DNA from: Oscillospiraceae bacterium
Lineage (GTDB): Bacteria; Bacillota; Clostridia; Oscillospirales; Oscillospiraceae
Length of the DNA: 64,000 nt
Direction of reading: 5' to 3'
Assembly: GCA_017436955.1 (NCBI GenBank)
Contig: JAFSCD010000011.1
Coordinates: 17,770-81,769 of the forward strand
Below are positions 52,239 through 61,655 of this stretch, piece by piece; the first letter of the stretch is position 1, and each line of letters begins with the position of its first letter. Under the pieces are notes generated by a model, which saw nothing but the letters and a program-made list of their open reading frames with translations, did not search any database and was not told the origin of the DNA. The position numbers and the translations under genes are program-made.

Positions 52239-54977
52239 ATGAAACCTGAAGATAAAGCGCGAGTTACAATTGATAAAAAGTTAATAGAATCCGGCTGGAC
52301 GATTCAGGATGTTAAATCCCTTAATCTTTCGGCTTCTCTTGGCATTGCTGTACGTGAGTTTCCTACAAGCACCGGACCGGTAGATTATGCCCTGTTTTTG
52401 GAAGGAATCCCGGTAGGAGTTATTGAAGCCAAGAAAAGCGAGTTGGGCGAAAACATCACCTCTGTCGAGAGTCAGTCTGCTCGTTATGCAACCAGCACTT
52501 TTAAGTGGATCAAAAACGAATATCGCATTCGCTTTGCCTATGAAGCAACAGACAAGTTGACTCGCTTTACCGACTATGACGATATCAAATATCGATCCAG
52601 AACGGTGTTCTCTTTTCATCGTCCCGAAACGCTTCTTGCTCTCTTAAAACAGCCCGATACCATCCGCAATAACATGAAGCGTTTCCCGGAATTTGATCCG
52701 ACGGGATTCCGCAAATGTCAGATTACAGCAATTGAAAATCTTGATGCTTCTTTTGCTGACAATCGTCCCAAAGCATTGGTGCAAATGGCTACTGGCGCCG
52801 GAAAGACTTTTACTGCTATTACCGCCGCATACAGACTTTTGAAATACGGCAAAATGAACCGTATTCTTTTCCTCGTTGATACCAAAGGCCTTGGCGAACA
52901 AGCAGAACGAGAGTTTCTTGCCTATAAACCTACTGATGATCCTCGCCCGTTTTCGCAGATTTACGGCGTACATAGACTCAAGTCCTCTTACATTCCCGAT
53001 GGTGTACAAATCTGCATCAGCACCATTCAAAGAATGTACTCCATTCTCAAAGGAGAGGAATTGAACGAATCCGCGGAAGAAATCTCTTTTAACGAGTATG
53101 TTACCGCAGATTCCAAAGCACCGAAAGAAGTCGTTTACAACGAAAAGTATCCGCCGGAATTCTTCGACTGCATTATCGTTGACGAATGCCATCGCTCTAT
53201 TTACAATGTTTGGAATCAGGTTCTCGAATATTTTGATTCCTTTATCATCGGCTTGACTGCTACACCGGACAAGCGTACCTTTGCGTTCTTTAATGAAAAT
53301 GTAGTTAGCGAATATCCCCGTGAGCAGGCTATTATTGACGGAGTCAATGTTGGAGAGGATATTTTCCTCATCGAAACCAATGTGGGCAAGAACGGCGCTC
53401 ATATTATGAAACAGCGAATTGAGATAAGAAGCCGCCTTTCTCGTGAAAAACGCTGGAAAGAACTGGACGAAGATTTGGACTACAAGCCAACGCAGCTTGA
53501 CAGAGATATTGTTAATCCCAGTCAGATACGGACGGTAATTCGTTCTTTCAAGGAAAATGTATTCACCACGCTATTTCCGCGCCGTAAAGAAGTGCCGAAA
53601 ACCCTTATCTTTGCTAAGACAGACAGCCACGCTGATGATATCATTCAAATCGTCCGCGAGGAATTTGGCGAAGGAAATGAGTTCTGTAAAAAGATTACCT
53701 ATTCTGCAGAGAACCCCGAAAGCGTGTTGAGTTCTTTCCGTAATGACTACTATCCCCGCATTGCCGTTACTGTGGATATGATCGCTACGGGAACGGATGT
53801 TAAGCCGATTGAGTGCTTGATCTTCATGCGTGATGTGCGTAGCAAGAACTATTTTGAGCAGATGAAAGGTCGAGGAACCCGTACACTTTCCAAAGACGAT
53901 CTCCAAAAGGTCACTCCCTCTGCAACCGACAACAAAGACCATTTTGTTATTGTCGATGCCGTTGGTGTTACAAAATCCAAAAAATCCGACACTCGTACTC
54001 TTGAACGCAAACCCTCCGTCAGCATGAAAGAATTGATGATGAATGTCGCTCTTGGTGATAAGAGTGAAGATACACTCACTTCACTTGCTAATCGTCTGAT
54101 TCGCTTGAATGCTCAAATGACAACAAGCGAGCGCAAAACAGCAGAAGAAATGGTCGACTGTCCTGTAGGGAAAATCGCAGAACGCTTGTTAAACGTTTTT
54201 GATGAAGATGTTATTCTAACAAAAGCCAGGACTGATACCGGCTCAGACGCTCCAAGCGAAGAACAACTCGCTTCGGCAAAAAAAGAACTTCTCAACGAAG
54301 CGGTTACACCGTTCCACAACCCGGATTTTCGTAACTATCTTGAAATCACCCGTCGTAGCCACGAACAGGTCATTGACAATGTCAATCTTGACGAGGTTCT
54401 GTTTGCCGGATTCGACTCGCAGCAAGAGGAAAATGCAGATCGTGTTATATCTTCTTTCCGCCAGTTTATTGACGAGAACAGAGATGAAATTATCGCTCTG
54501 CGTATCATCTACGACCAAAAATATAAAGACCGCCCGATGGCGATTGATGGATTGAAAGCATTATATGAGAAGCTGAAATTCAAAGGAATCACCGTGGAGC
54601 GTCTGTGGGACTGTTATGCCATTAAGAAGCCCGAAAAAGTAAAGCGTGGTACGATGGCACAATTGTCCGACCTTATATCCATCATTCGTTTTGAAATGGG
54701 ATATACCGAAAATCTTGCACCCTTTGCAGACAGAGTGAACTATAACTTCATGCAGTGGACACTCCGCCGCAACGCAGGTGCAGTACATTTCACGGACGAG
54801 CAGATGGAATGGCTTCGTCTTGTCAAAGACCACATTGCCGTATCTTTGAGCATTGAAACGAGCGACCTTGACCTTAATCCTTTTGATCGCAAAGGTGGTC
54901 TCGGACGGTTCTATGAGGTGTTCGGAGATCAGTATGAAGCGATTTTGATGGAAATGAATGTAGAATTGGTGGCGTGA
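52239..54977 (+). CDS. hsdR: Type I restriction endonuclease subunit R
   Basis: The 912-aa motor and nuclease subunit has an N-terminal PD-(D/E)XK site (D49 in GPVDYALF and E63-x-K65 in GVIEAKKS), Walker A ATGAGKT at 184-190, a DECH box at 315-318, LTATPDKRT and the second RecA domain with MIATGTDVKPIECLIF and QMKGRGTRTL. The C-terminal part resembles the EcoEI-type R domain that contacts the methylase. With HsdM and HsdS it translocates and cuts unmodified DNA. GGAG lies before the ATG. Confidence 0.95.
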   Translation: MKPEDKARVTIDKKLIESGWTIQDVKSLNLSASLGIAVREFPTSTGPVDYALFLEGIPVGVIEAKKSELGENITSVESQSARYATSTFKWIKNEYRIRFAYEATDKLTRFTDYDDIKYRSRTVFSFHRPETLLALLKQPDTIRNNMKRFPEFDPTGFRKCQITAIENLDASFADNRPKALVQMATGAGKTFTAITAAYRLLKYGKMNRILFLVDTKGLGEQAEREFLAYKPTDDPRPFSQIYGVHRLKSSYIPDGVQICISTIQRMYSILKGEELNESAEEISFNEYVTADSKAPKEVVYNEKYPPEFFDCIIVDECHRSIYNVWNQVLEYFDSFIIGLTATPDKRTFAFFNENVVSEYPREQAIIDGVNVGEDIFLIETNVGKNGAHIMKQRIEIRSRLSREKRWKELDEDLDYKPTQLDRDIVNPSQIRTVIRSFKENVFTTLFPRRKEVPKTLIFAKTDSHADDIIQIVREEFGEGNEFCKKITYSAENPESVLSSFRNDYYPRIAVTVDMIATGTDVKPIECLIFMRDVRSKNYFEQMKGRGTRTLSKDDLQKVTPSATDNKDHFVIVDAVGVTKSKKSDTRTLERKPSVSMKELMMNVALGDKSEDTLTSLANRLIRLNAQMTTSERKTAEEMVDCPVGKIAERLLNVFDEDVILTKARTDTGSDAPSEEQLASAKKELLNEAVTPFHNPDFRNYLEITRRSHEQVIDNVNLDEVLFAGFDSQQEENADRVISSFRQFIDENRDEIIALRIIYDQKYKDRPMAIDGLKALYEKLKFKGITVERLWDCYAIKKPEKVKRGTMAQLSDLISIIRFEMGYTENLAPFADRVNYNFMQWTLRRNAGAVHFTDEQMEWLRLVKDHIAVSLSIETSDLDLNPFDRKGGLGRFYEVFGDQYEAILMEMNVELVA

Positions 54978-54978
54978 T

Positions 54979-56127
54979 ATGTTTTATTACAGATACCGTT
55001 CGGGCAGCGAATTGTCAGTGAAGGAACTCATTTATGATGAACTGTATTTCGCTTCCCGTGAAGAATGCAACGATCCTTATGAAGGGAAAACCTTTGCTAC
55101 TTTTTCTGCAGATAAAGATTTGTGGAACAATTTAATTAACGAAGCGTTAAAAGCATATAACATTAAACCACTTGATTCTTTAAAGGAAAGGATCGTTCAA
55201 TATTTTTTATCAAAAGCGCCAATGCCAATAGAAAATGTTTTGAGAATACCCAAAAATGAATTTGTAGACATCGGTGCAAGAACTTACGAACGACGCATTT
55301 TGCCATCTATGTTGGAAGCAATACAGAATTATGTTATGTGGTATTCACCCGAAGAACGCTACTTTGCTTCTTTTTCCAAGGCAAATGATAACTTTCTGTT
55401 GTGGTCGCATTATGCTAATAATCATAAAGGTTTTTGCCTCGTGTATAGACCGATTGATGGAAAAATTAAACAAAATCCAAATTGGAAACGTACACAAACC
55501 GCAACTCTGCCTTTGCCAAGGTTAACATTTGTAGTTCCGGATGCGTTTGAAATACAAGATGTGGAGTACGTTTCAACTCCTAAATCTTCAGATGGATTTA
55601 TGTGCTTTCCCGCAAGTGTTGCTGGTGATAATCATTCGCCGGAAGAAATTGAAACAGCACGAGCCGAACACGCCAAAAACTATCTACAAAAACATTCGGT
55701 TTGGGACTATGAACAAGAATCAAGAGTTGTCTTGTCAAGCGGTGTGCAATGGCTTGCGGGTCAAAAACTTACTCTGCCGTCACATCAACGACTTTTTCAT
55801 ATTGATCCCACGCAACTTGTAGGAATTATATTGGGCGCGCAAATGTCCAATGCACAACGAGAAAGAATCAAAGAGATTGTCGCCGAAAAAGTTGAGCGTT
55901 GGTACATTCCAACAACCGACCACAGGATTATTTCGAATTTTGTTTTATTTGAAGAAACCTTATCCGAAACTAATCGCGAGGTCATTATAGAACCTACTGG
56001 AATTTATACTGGAACGTCAGTTTTGACAAAGAAAAGCCCAGATTTTTCTCGCTTATACGAAGAATGGCAGAATGGTTGGGCAATTGAAATCAAAGGCAAT
56101 TCAGCACAGAAAATAAAAATCGATTAG
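54979..56127 (+). CDS. DUF2971-domain protein
   Basis: The 382-aa soluble protein begins MFYYRYRSGSELSVKELIYDELYFASREECNDPYEG and contains YFASFSKANDNFLLWSHYANNHKGFCLVY, the hallmark of DUF2971, a family often seen in defence islands and of unknown biochemistry. The gene starts 1 nt after the hsdR stop, so it depends on hsdR translation. It is markedly AT-rich. It could be an accessory or an independent anti-phage effector. Confidence 0.85.
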   Translation: MFYYRYRSGSELSVKELIYDELYFASREECNDPYEGKTFATFSADKDLWNNLINEALKAYNIKPLDSLKERIVQYFLSKAPMPIENVLRIPKNEFVDIGARTYERRILPSMLEAIQNYVMWYSPEERYFASFSKANDNFLLWSHYANNHKGFCLVYRPIDGKIKQNPNWKRTQTATLPLPRLTFVVPDAFEIQDVEYVSTPKSSDGFMCFPASVAGDNHSPEEIETARAEHAKNYLQKHSVWDYEQESRVVLSSGVQWLAGQKLTLPSHQRLFHIDPTQLVGIILGAQMSNAQRERIKEIVAEKVERWYIPTTDHRIISNFVLFEETLSETNREVIIEPTGIYTGTSVLTKKSPDFSRLYEEWQNGWAIEIKGNSAQKIKID

Positions 56128-56137
56128 GAGTCTAAAC

Positions 56138-56560
56138 ATGAGTTTTTATGATGCATTTAAGGATGCTATAAATGTAGCGCAAAAGGCAGATAATGTGGAA
56201 TTATATCGTCAGTTGCTTGATCTAAGTGCGCAGGCGTTAGATTTACAAGCAGAGGTAGCTCGTTTGCGTGAAGAAAACGCTGCATTAAAGAAATCAAAAG
56301 ATATCGCTGAGAAAATAATTCGTCACGAAGAACCTATTGTCACCATAGAGGGAGACACAAATAATTTGTATTATTGTTCTCATTGCTGGGACAGCGAACA
56401 AAAGCTCATCCAGATAAATTGTCATAAAGACGGAACTTTTGAATGTCCTCACTGTAAAACAAGTGGTAATTATAATAATGAACTAAAACGTCAATCCGAT
56501 GTAGCTCAACTTCGTGCTATCTCAGAATTGAACTCTAGAAGCCAAAAGCGTTTTATATAA
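56138..56560 (+). CDS. Coiled-coil and zinc-ribbon protein of the hsd operon
   Basis: The 140-aa protein has a helical N-terminus (MSFYDAFKDAINVAQKADNVELYRQLLDLS), a coiled coil to about residue 60 (LQAEVARLREENAALKKSKDIAEKI) and a treble-like zinc ribbon with C80, C83, C103 and C106. AGGAG precedes the ATG by 7 nt. I do not know a function; the shape suggests a dimeric adaptor that binds nucleic acid or protein through the ribbon. Lies between the DUF2971 gene and hsdS. Confidence 0.8.
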   Translation: MSFYDAFKDAINVAQKADNVELYRQLLDLSAQALDLQAEVARLREENAALKKSKDIAEKIIRHEEPIVTIEGDTNNLYYCSHCWDSEQKLIQINCHKDGTFECPHCKTSGNYNNELKRQSDVAQLRAISELNSRSQKRFI

Positions 56561-56571
56561 GGGTAATCATT

Positions 56572-57792
56572 ATGCTCACAATGAAATTAAAAGAATGCTG
56601 TACGGTTATTGCAGGGCAGTCTCCAGAATCAAAATACTACAACACCGAGGGGATAGGAATACCTTTTTTTCAGGGAAAAGCTGACTTTGGAGAGGTATAC
56701 CCTACCATACGTGTGTATTGTTCTCAACCCACAAAAATCGCGGAAAAAGATGATATATTGCTTTCTGTTAGAGCGCCGGTCGGAGCAACAAACTTGTCCC
56801 CAGGAAAAGTATGTATTGGTAGAGGACTGACCGCTATTCGGCCATCAGCAGACCTTGATTTGAAATATTTGTTGTATTTTTTTCGTTATTATGAAGTTCA
56901 GCTCCAAGAAAAAGGAACTGGTACAACATTTAAAGCTATAACGCAAGACGTAGTGAAAAACATCGAAATTCCTATTCCCGATATCGATGAACAAAAACGC
57001 ATCGTTTCAAAAGTTGATGAGCTTTTCTCTGAGCTTGATAACGGTGTTGAAACGCTAAAAAAGACGAAGCAACAGCTTGCGGTGTATCGTCAGGCGGTGC
57101 TTAAAGAAGCTTTTGAAGGAAAATTTACAGCACATATCCCTTGCGATGTGGAATTGTCGTGGGCATCTGAAGAAGAAACTAAAAGTCTGCCTGCTATCCC
57201 AAAAGAATGGCAATATATTGCACTTTCTAATTTGGGCGATTTAGGACGTGGAAAATCAAAACACAGACCAAGAAATGATCCGAAATTATTTGAGGGTGGG
57301 AAGTATCCTTTTTTGCAAACCGGAAAGGTTAAAGCAGCTAAACAATACATTACTGAATATTCAAAGATGTATGGTGAGTTCGGTCTGCAACAAAGCAAAT
57401 TGTGGCCCAAAGGAACTCTATGTATTACCATAGCCGCAAACATAGCTGAAACAGCTTTTTTAGGTATTGATGCTTGTTTCCCGGATAGCGTAGTCGGTTT
57501 TACTCCGTATGAACACATTATTCCAGAGTACATTAAGTATTTTATTGAATCACAAAAGTTGCGGTTATGGGCATTCGCACCAGCAACCGCCCAAAAGAAC
57601 ATCAATTTGGACACTTTGGAAAATTTGATAGTTCCTTATTGCTCTGTAGAAGAACAGCAACTTGTAATTGCTAAAATTGAAGCAAGGATGACTATTTGCG
57701 ACAGCATTGAGCAAACGGTCGACATCGCCTTGCAACAAGCTGAAGCTATGAGGCAGAGCATTTTGAAAAAAGCGTTTGAGGAAAGTTTTTAG
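56572..57792 (+). CDS. hsdS: Type I restriction-modification specificity subunit S
   Basis: The 406-aa protein has two target-recognition domains (about 1-140 and 200-350), each followed by a helical spacer: DIDEQKRIVSKVDELFSELDNGVETLKKTKQQL near 140-175 and EEQQLVIAKIEARMTICDSIEQTVDIALQQAEAM near the end. Each recognises half of a split DNA target. The first ATG (56572) has AAGGG 8 nt upstream. Both halves look intact. Confidence 0.93.
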   Translation: MLTMKLKECCTVIAGQSPESKYYNTEGIGIPFFQGKADFGEVYPTIRVYCSQPTKIAEKDDILLSVRAPVGATNLSPGKVCIGRGLTAIRPSADLDLKYLLYFFRYYEVQLQEKGTGTTFKAITQDVVKNIEIPIPDIDEQKRIVSKVDELFSELDNGVETLKKTKQQLAVYRQAVLKEAFEGKFTAHIPCDVELSWASEEETKSLPAIPKEWQYIALSNLGDLGRGKSKHRPRNDPKLFEGGKYPFLQTGKVKAAKQYITEYSKMYGEFGLQQSKLWPKGTLCITIAANIAETAFLGIDACFPDSVVGFTPYEHIIPEYIKYFIESQKLRLWAFAPATAQKNINLDTLENLIVPYCSVEEQQLVIAKIEARMTICDSIEQTVDIALQQAEAMRQSILKKAFEESF

Positions 57793-57806
57793 TAAGGATT
57801 TATGCT

Positions 57807-59153
57807 ATGAAAGAGAAAGTCAAAAAAGCAAAAGAAAAAATATCAAAACACAATATCAAGGACTTTTTGTGTTCGTTAGGCAAAAAAATCAAGCCTGTTG
57901 TACTGATGGTTTTGAAAATACTTGCGAGAATACCATATCTTTGTGTAGCAGGTATCCCCTTTTTGAATAGGTTTATTCCATCTGATGTGGTATTGTGGGT
58001 GTGGATACCTGCGCTTGTGATCTCTTTGCTTATTGATCTTCTCCTACATAAAAAACACTCCAAAAATCCACCTGAGAAAAAGCAATGGGAGAAAAATCTT
58101 GACGACTTTACCAAAGGATCCTCCATCGTAGCTTTTGTTGTTTTTCTTAGTGCAATCATCATCAACTATTTCGATACTGCTTATAATTGGTGGATCGCAA
58201 TAGCCATTATACTCTTTGTTGCTATCCCGTTTTCGATCAATGGAATGTTTGATCTTGCCAAAAGAATCAAGCAAGAAAAGCAAAGTTCTACCGTTGACTT
58301 TACAAAAGCAAAAATTCAATATGTTCTGTTTTACTGGCTTGCAGATGCTTTTTATATTTCCGTATGCACGAATTGGGATATAGGAAAATTTGTATTTGGC
58401 GGTATTGCTCTGCTAATATTGCTGTATAGCGTTGCTTCTTCCTTCCTTTCACAAAAAATTAAATACAAATGGATGCTGATACACGATTTTGTGATTACGA
58501 TTGCTTTGACCGTGTATTTGATATACATTATTCCGGATGCATCAATGCAAAACGTGGTGCTCGTTTTGGTTAGTGCTATTTATGGCGGTTTTATTGCACT
58601 TGTAGGTGTGGCGTGGACAATCAAGGATGGCCAACAGCGTGAGGCAGAATCTAAAAGACTTGAAAAAATACCATATCTTCAAGTTGAGATTGATAAATGG
58701 ATCACAAGCGAACGTGGCGAACTAAATGTTCCGGGCATATGGTTGAATATCACACCATCAAACAATGAAAATAGTATCTCCTCCGGCGCAAGCATAAAAA
58801 TCACAAACATCGGATTAGGTATGGCAAACAATTTGCAGTGCAGATCGGATTCTGCTACCGGAAGCTTCAAGCATTCCTTGCCAACCGCATTGCTCCGATG
58901 TGATACATCCTGTAGCGAAAATATGCTGTTCAACGCAGCTCGCCAGGATAACACAAGTGTAAATGACTCAAGGTTGATTTTTCTGTTCGATGACCTGTTA
59001 GGAAATCATTATGAGCAAAGTCTGCAGATAACTTTTGAAATAAATGTTGGATACATAAAAGTGATTTCTTATAAAATGGATGCTCCCGTTTTCTTAGGAC
59101 GAGATAATTATTCTCAAAACGACAGTCGCTCAATGGCAAAAGAGGTGAAATAA
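57807..59153 (+). CDS. Unknown eight-pass membrane protein with soluble C-terminal domain, between hsdS and hsdM
   Basis: The 448-aa protein starts with a basic helix (MKEKVKKAKEKISKHNIKDF), then about eight membrane helices (roughly 32-55, 60-78, 103-120, 126-146, 166-185, 190-211, 218-238, 243-268) and a charged joint (WTIKDGQQREAESKRLEKIPYL) leading to a beta-rich domain of about 170 residues (ISSGASIKITNIGLGMANNLQC). No family is recognised. It begins 14 nt after hsdS and ends 3 nt before the nuclease-like gene, which makes chance co-location unlikely. It could be a membrane effector or anchor for the restriction complex. Confidence 0.82.
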   Translation: MKEKVKKAKEKISKHNIKDFLCSLGKKIKPVVLMVLKILARIPYLCVAGIPFLNRFIPSDVVLWVWIPALVISLLIDLLLHKKHSKNPPEKKQWEKNLDDFTKGSSIVAFVVFLSAIIINYFDTAYNWWIAIAIILFVAIPFSINGMFDLAKRIKQEKQSSTVDFTKAKIQYVLFYWLADAFYISVCTNWDIGKFVFGGIALLILLYSVASSFLSQKIKYKWMLIHDFVITIALTVYLIYIIPDASMQNVVLVLVSAIYGGFIALVGVAWTIKDGQQREAESKRLEKIPYLQVEIDKWITSERGELNVPGIWLNITPSNNENSISSGASIKITNIGLGMANNLQCRSDSATGSFKHSLPTALLRCDTSCSENMLFNAARQDNTSVNDSRLIFLFDDLLGNHYEQSLQITFEINVGYIKVISYKMDAPVFLGRDNYSQNDSRSMAKEVK

Positions 59154-59156
59154 CTG

Positions 59157-59801
59157 ATGGCAAGAGGTGCAGAACGACAATTGGAACTTCTTGTATTACA
59201 AGAGTTGAAAAAAGCAGGTTATCCCGAAGATTCAATCGTTACAGATTGGCGTTATCGCAACAATATCTTTGACTTTGTCATAGTAGATAAAACAACAGAT
59301 ATTCCGCTAATGATAATCGAATGCAAACACGTTAACAACCAACACAGTTTGGATGCGGTTGCTAATCAGCTGCGCAGATATAGCGATAGTTTAGATTATC
59401 CTGTAAGAACCTGTGCTGCTGTAAGCACGGGAGAAAGCAAATTTGATTTTTACGATTTCACTGAAAAAATAAAGAATCCGGACTTGCCGATTTCTGAATG
59501 TGGGCCAACCGATATCCCATCATACGATCTAATAAAAACCGGCGTTAAGAGCAAGTTGATCACCGCTCAGAAAAAGCGAAAAAAGAAATATATCAATGGA
59601 TTGCGAATTGTTTGTTGGGGGATCATCCCGCTTGTTGTTCTTGCAGTTGCAATACTTGATGCAATGGGTGTTTATGAACTGAACACCGAGAGATTGATTA
59701 TGGTCGGTATTTTTATAATATCAATTCTGCTTCCGTTTTTCGGTGAAATTAAGCTGGGCGATCTAACGCTTACACATAAAAAGAAGGATGAGGAGAAATA
59801 A
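59157..59801 (+). CDS. PD-(D/E)XK nuclease-like protein with two membrane helices
   Basis: The 214-aa protein combines an N-terminal restriction-like domain (about residues 1-110), with D39 in NIFDFVIVD and E55-x-K57 in LMIIECKHVN, and a C-terminal pair of membrane helices (about 151-170 and 180-197) separated by a basic linker (QKKRKKKY). The nuclease part recalls the N-terminal domain of HsdR. The stop TAA shares its last base with the hsdM ATG, so its translation is coupled to the methylase. A membrane-tethered nuclease in a type I operon is not something I can name; function is inference. Confidence 0.8.
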   Translation: MARGAERQLELLVLQELKKAGYPEDSIVTDWRYRNNIFDFVIVDKTTDIPLMIIECKHVNNQHSLDAVANQLRRYSDSLDYPVRTCAAVSTGESKFDFYDFTEKIKNPDLPISECGPTDIPSYDLIKTGVKSKLITAQKKRKKKYINGLRIVCWGIIPLVVLAVAILDAMGVYELNTERLIMVGIFIISILLPFFGEIKLGDLTLTHKKKDEEK

Positions 59802-61279
59802 TGTCTGAACAATCAACAACAATAATCTCTAAGGTTTGGGGAATGTGCAATCCTCTCCGTGATGATGGTGTATCCTATGGAGATTATCTTGAACAACTTA
59901 CATATCTCATCTTTCTGAAAATGTCAGATGAGTATTCCAAGCCGCCGTATAAAAAAGAAACAGGTATTCCGCAAGGTTATACCTGGTCGGATATGAGCAC
60001 GTTGAAAGGCGCAGAGCTTGAAGATCAGTACAAAGCAACCCTTGAAGAACTTGCCAAGCAAGGCGGCATTCTTGGAATGATTTTTGCCCAAGCCAGTAAC
60101 AAGATCAGTAACGCCGCTATTCTTTACCGTATCGTCCAGATGATAGATAAAGAAAAATGGGTGTCTATGTCTTCCGACGTTAAGGGCGAGATTTATGAGG
60201 GCTTGCTCCAAAAGAATGCAGAAGATATCAAGAGTGGCGCAGGACAGTACTTCACGCCACGTCCTTTGATCCGCGCTATGGTTGAGTGTATCCGTCCCGA
60301 ACCGAAGAAAACGATTGCCGATCCTTGTTGCGGTTCCGGTGGCTTCTTCCTCGCTGCACAGGAATTTATCACGCAAAACTATACGCTTGACCGTGAGGAT
60401 AAAGAGTTCCTTAAGAACGAAACGTTCTTCGGTAACGAGCTTGTTGCCGTCACATTCAAACTGTCTCTGATGAATCTCTATCTGCATAATATCGGAGATA
60501 TTTACGGTAATATACCGATAGCGCATGGGGACTCTCTTTTGACAGATCCCGGCTACCGTGTAGACTATGTACTGACCAATCCTCCTTTCGGCAAAAAGTC
60601 TTCCATCACGATGACAAATGAGGAAGGTGAAGAAGAGGAAGAAGAATTGGTCTATAACCGTCAAGATTTTTGGACAACCAGTTCCAACAAACAGCTCAAC
60701 TTCGTTCAGCACATCAACACCATCTTGAAGTCGACGGGAAAGGCTGCGGTTGTTGTTCCGGACAATGTTCTCTTCGAAGGCGGTGCCGGAGAAACAGTGC
60801 GCAAGAAATTATTGCAGACCACCGATCTGCACACCATACTTCGTTTGCCGACCGGCATCTTCTACAAGCCGGGTGTTAAGGCAAATGTAATTTTCTTTGA
60901 TAAGCGTCCGGCGAGTCCTGATATGCAGACTAAGGAAATTTGGATTTACGATTTCCGTACCAATGTCCATTTTACATTGAAGCAACATCCTATGACAGAT
61001 GCAGATCTGCTTGATTTTATTGCGTGCTACAATCCCGAAAATCGTCATGAACGTAAGGAAACATGGGCGGAAGAAAATCCCGATGGTCGCTGGCGTAGAT
61101 TTAGTGTTGACGAGATTTTAAAACGTGATAAGACGAGCTTGGATATCTTTTGGATTAAGGATAAGTCGCTTGCTGATCTTGATAATCTCCCCGATCCCGA
61201 TGTGCTTGCCGATGATATTATTGAGAATCTGCAAAGTGCTTTGGAAAGCTTTCAAGAATTGAAAAAGCAGCTTTCATAA
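59801..61279 (+). CDS. hsdM: Type I restriction-modification methyltransferase subunit M
   Basis: The 492-aa N6-adenine methyltransferase has the helical HsdM_N domain (about 1-130), SAGQYFTPRPLIRAMV-like lead-in (GAGQYFTPRPL), motif I ADPCCGSGGFFLAA (about 173-186) and motif IV NPPF at 260-263, followed by an acidic insert (EEGEEEEEE). It methylates host DNA and is needed for cleavage by the HsdR complex. Last gene of the operon, followed by a strong terminator. Confidence 0.96.
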   Translation: MSEQSTTIISKVWGMCNPLRDDGVSYGDYLEQLTYLIFLKMSDEYSKPPYKKETGIPQGYTWSDMSTLKGAELEDQYKATLEELAKQGGILGMIFAQASNKISNAAILYRIVQMIDKEKWVSMSSDVKGEIYEGLLQKNAEDIKSGAGQYFTPRPLIRAMVECIRPEPKKTIADPCCGSGGFFLAAQEFITQNYTLDREDKEFLKNETFFGNELVAVTFKLSLMNLYLHNIGDIYGNIPIAHGDSLLTDPGYRVDYVLTNPPFGKKSSITMTNEEGEEEEEELVYNRQDFWTTSSNKQLNFVQHINTILKSTGKAAVVVPDNVLFEGGAGETVRKKLLQTTDLHTILRLPTGIFYKPGVKANVIFFDKRPASPDMQTKEIWIYDFRTNVHFTLKQHPMTDADLLDFIACYNPENRHERKETWAEENPDGRWRRFSVDEILKRDKTSLDIFWIKDKSLADLDNLPDPDVLADDIIENLQSALESFQELKKQLS

Positions 61280-61291
61280 ATCTAATGTACG

Positions 61292-61327
61292 CGTCCTCAT
61301 TACTTTTTTGTAATGAGGACGTTTTTT
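61292..61327 (+). terminator. Intrinsic terminator of the hsd operon
   Basis: A 12-bp perfect stem (CGTCCTCATTAC 61292-61303, complement 61310-61321), 6-nt loop and T6. Confidence 0.94.
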
Positions 61328-61383
61328 GTTGCAATTCAAATAAACTACTATACCCATATTTCGCACACTTTATTCACCCTACC

Positions 61384-61413
61384 TTGACAAAACTTTCCTG
61401 CGTATGGTATAAT
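61384..61413 (+). promoter_or_regulatory. Consensus promoter of the structured leader
   Basis: TTGACA (61384-61389), 18 nt, TATAAT (61408-61413). It drives a leader of almost 290 nt before the HTH gene. Confidence 0.85.
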
Positions 61414-61516
61414 AAAGGCATCGAGAGATCGGCTGAAAATTGAATAATATGTGCCACGGCAGTTACTACTGTCACCCTTTCGTTGGAAAGACGACGATCA
61501 TCCATTTAGAGTTATA

Positions 61517-61612
61517 GACTCGTACATACATCGGCACGGAACATTTTTAAGCGAACCAAACCGTTCGCTCATTTGTGTTTCCGTCTTGATGTATGTGCGA
61601 GTCTTTTTGTTT
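61517..61612 (+). promoter_or_regulatory. Large leader hairpin ending in a terminator (candidate attenuator)
   Basis: A 16-bp outer stem (GACTCGTACATACATC 61517-61532 with its partner 61588-61603, one G-U pair) is continued by ACGGAA/TTCCGT and encloses a second hairpin GCGAAC/GTTCGC (61551-61568). TTTTTGTTTT follows at 61604. Together with the upstream promoter and the downstream HTH gene this is the layout of a transcription attenuator or a stable small RNA. Class not recognised. Confidence 0.7.
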
Positions 61613-61655
61613 TACCCTCGCTATGATTACATAAAAATCGAAAGGTGGAATGCAG

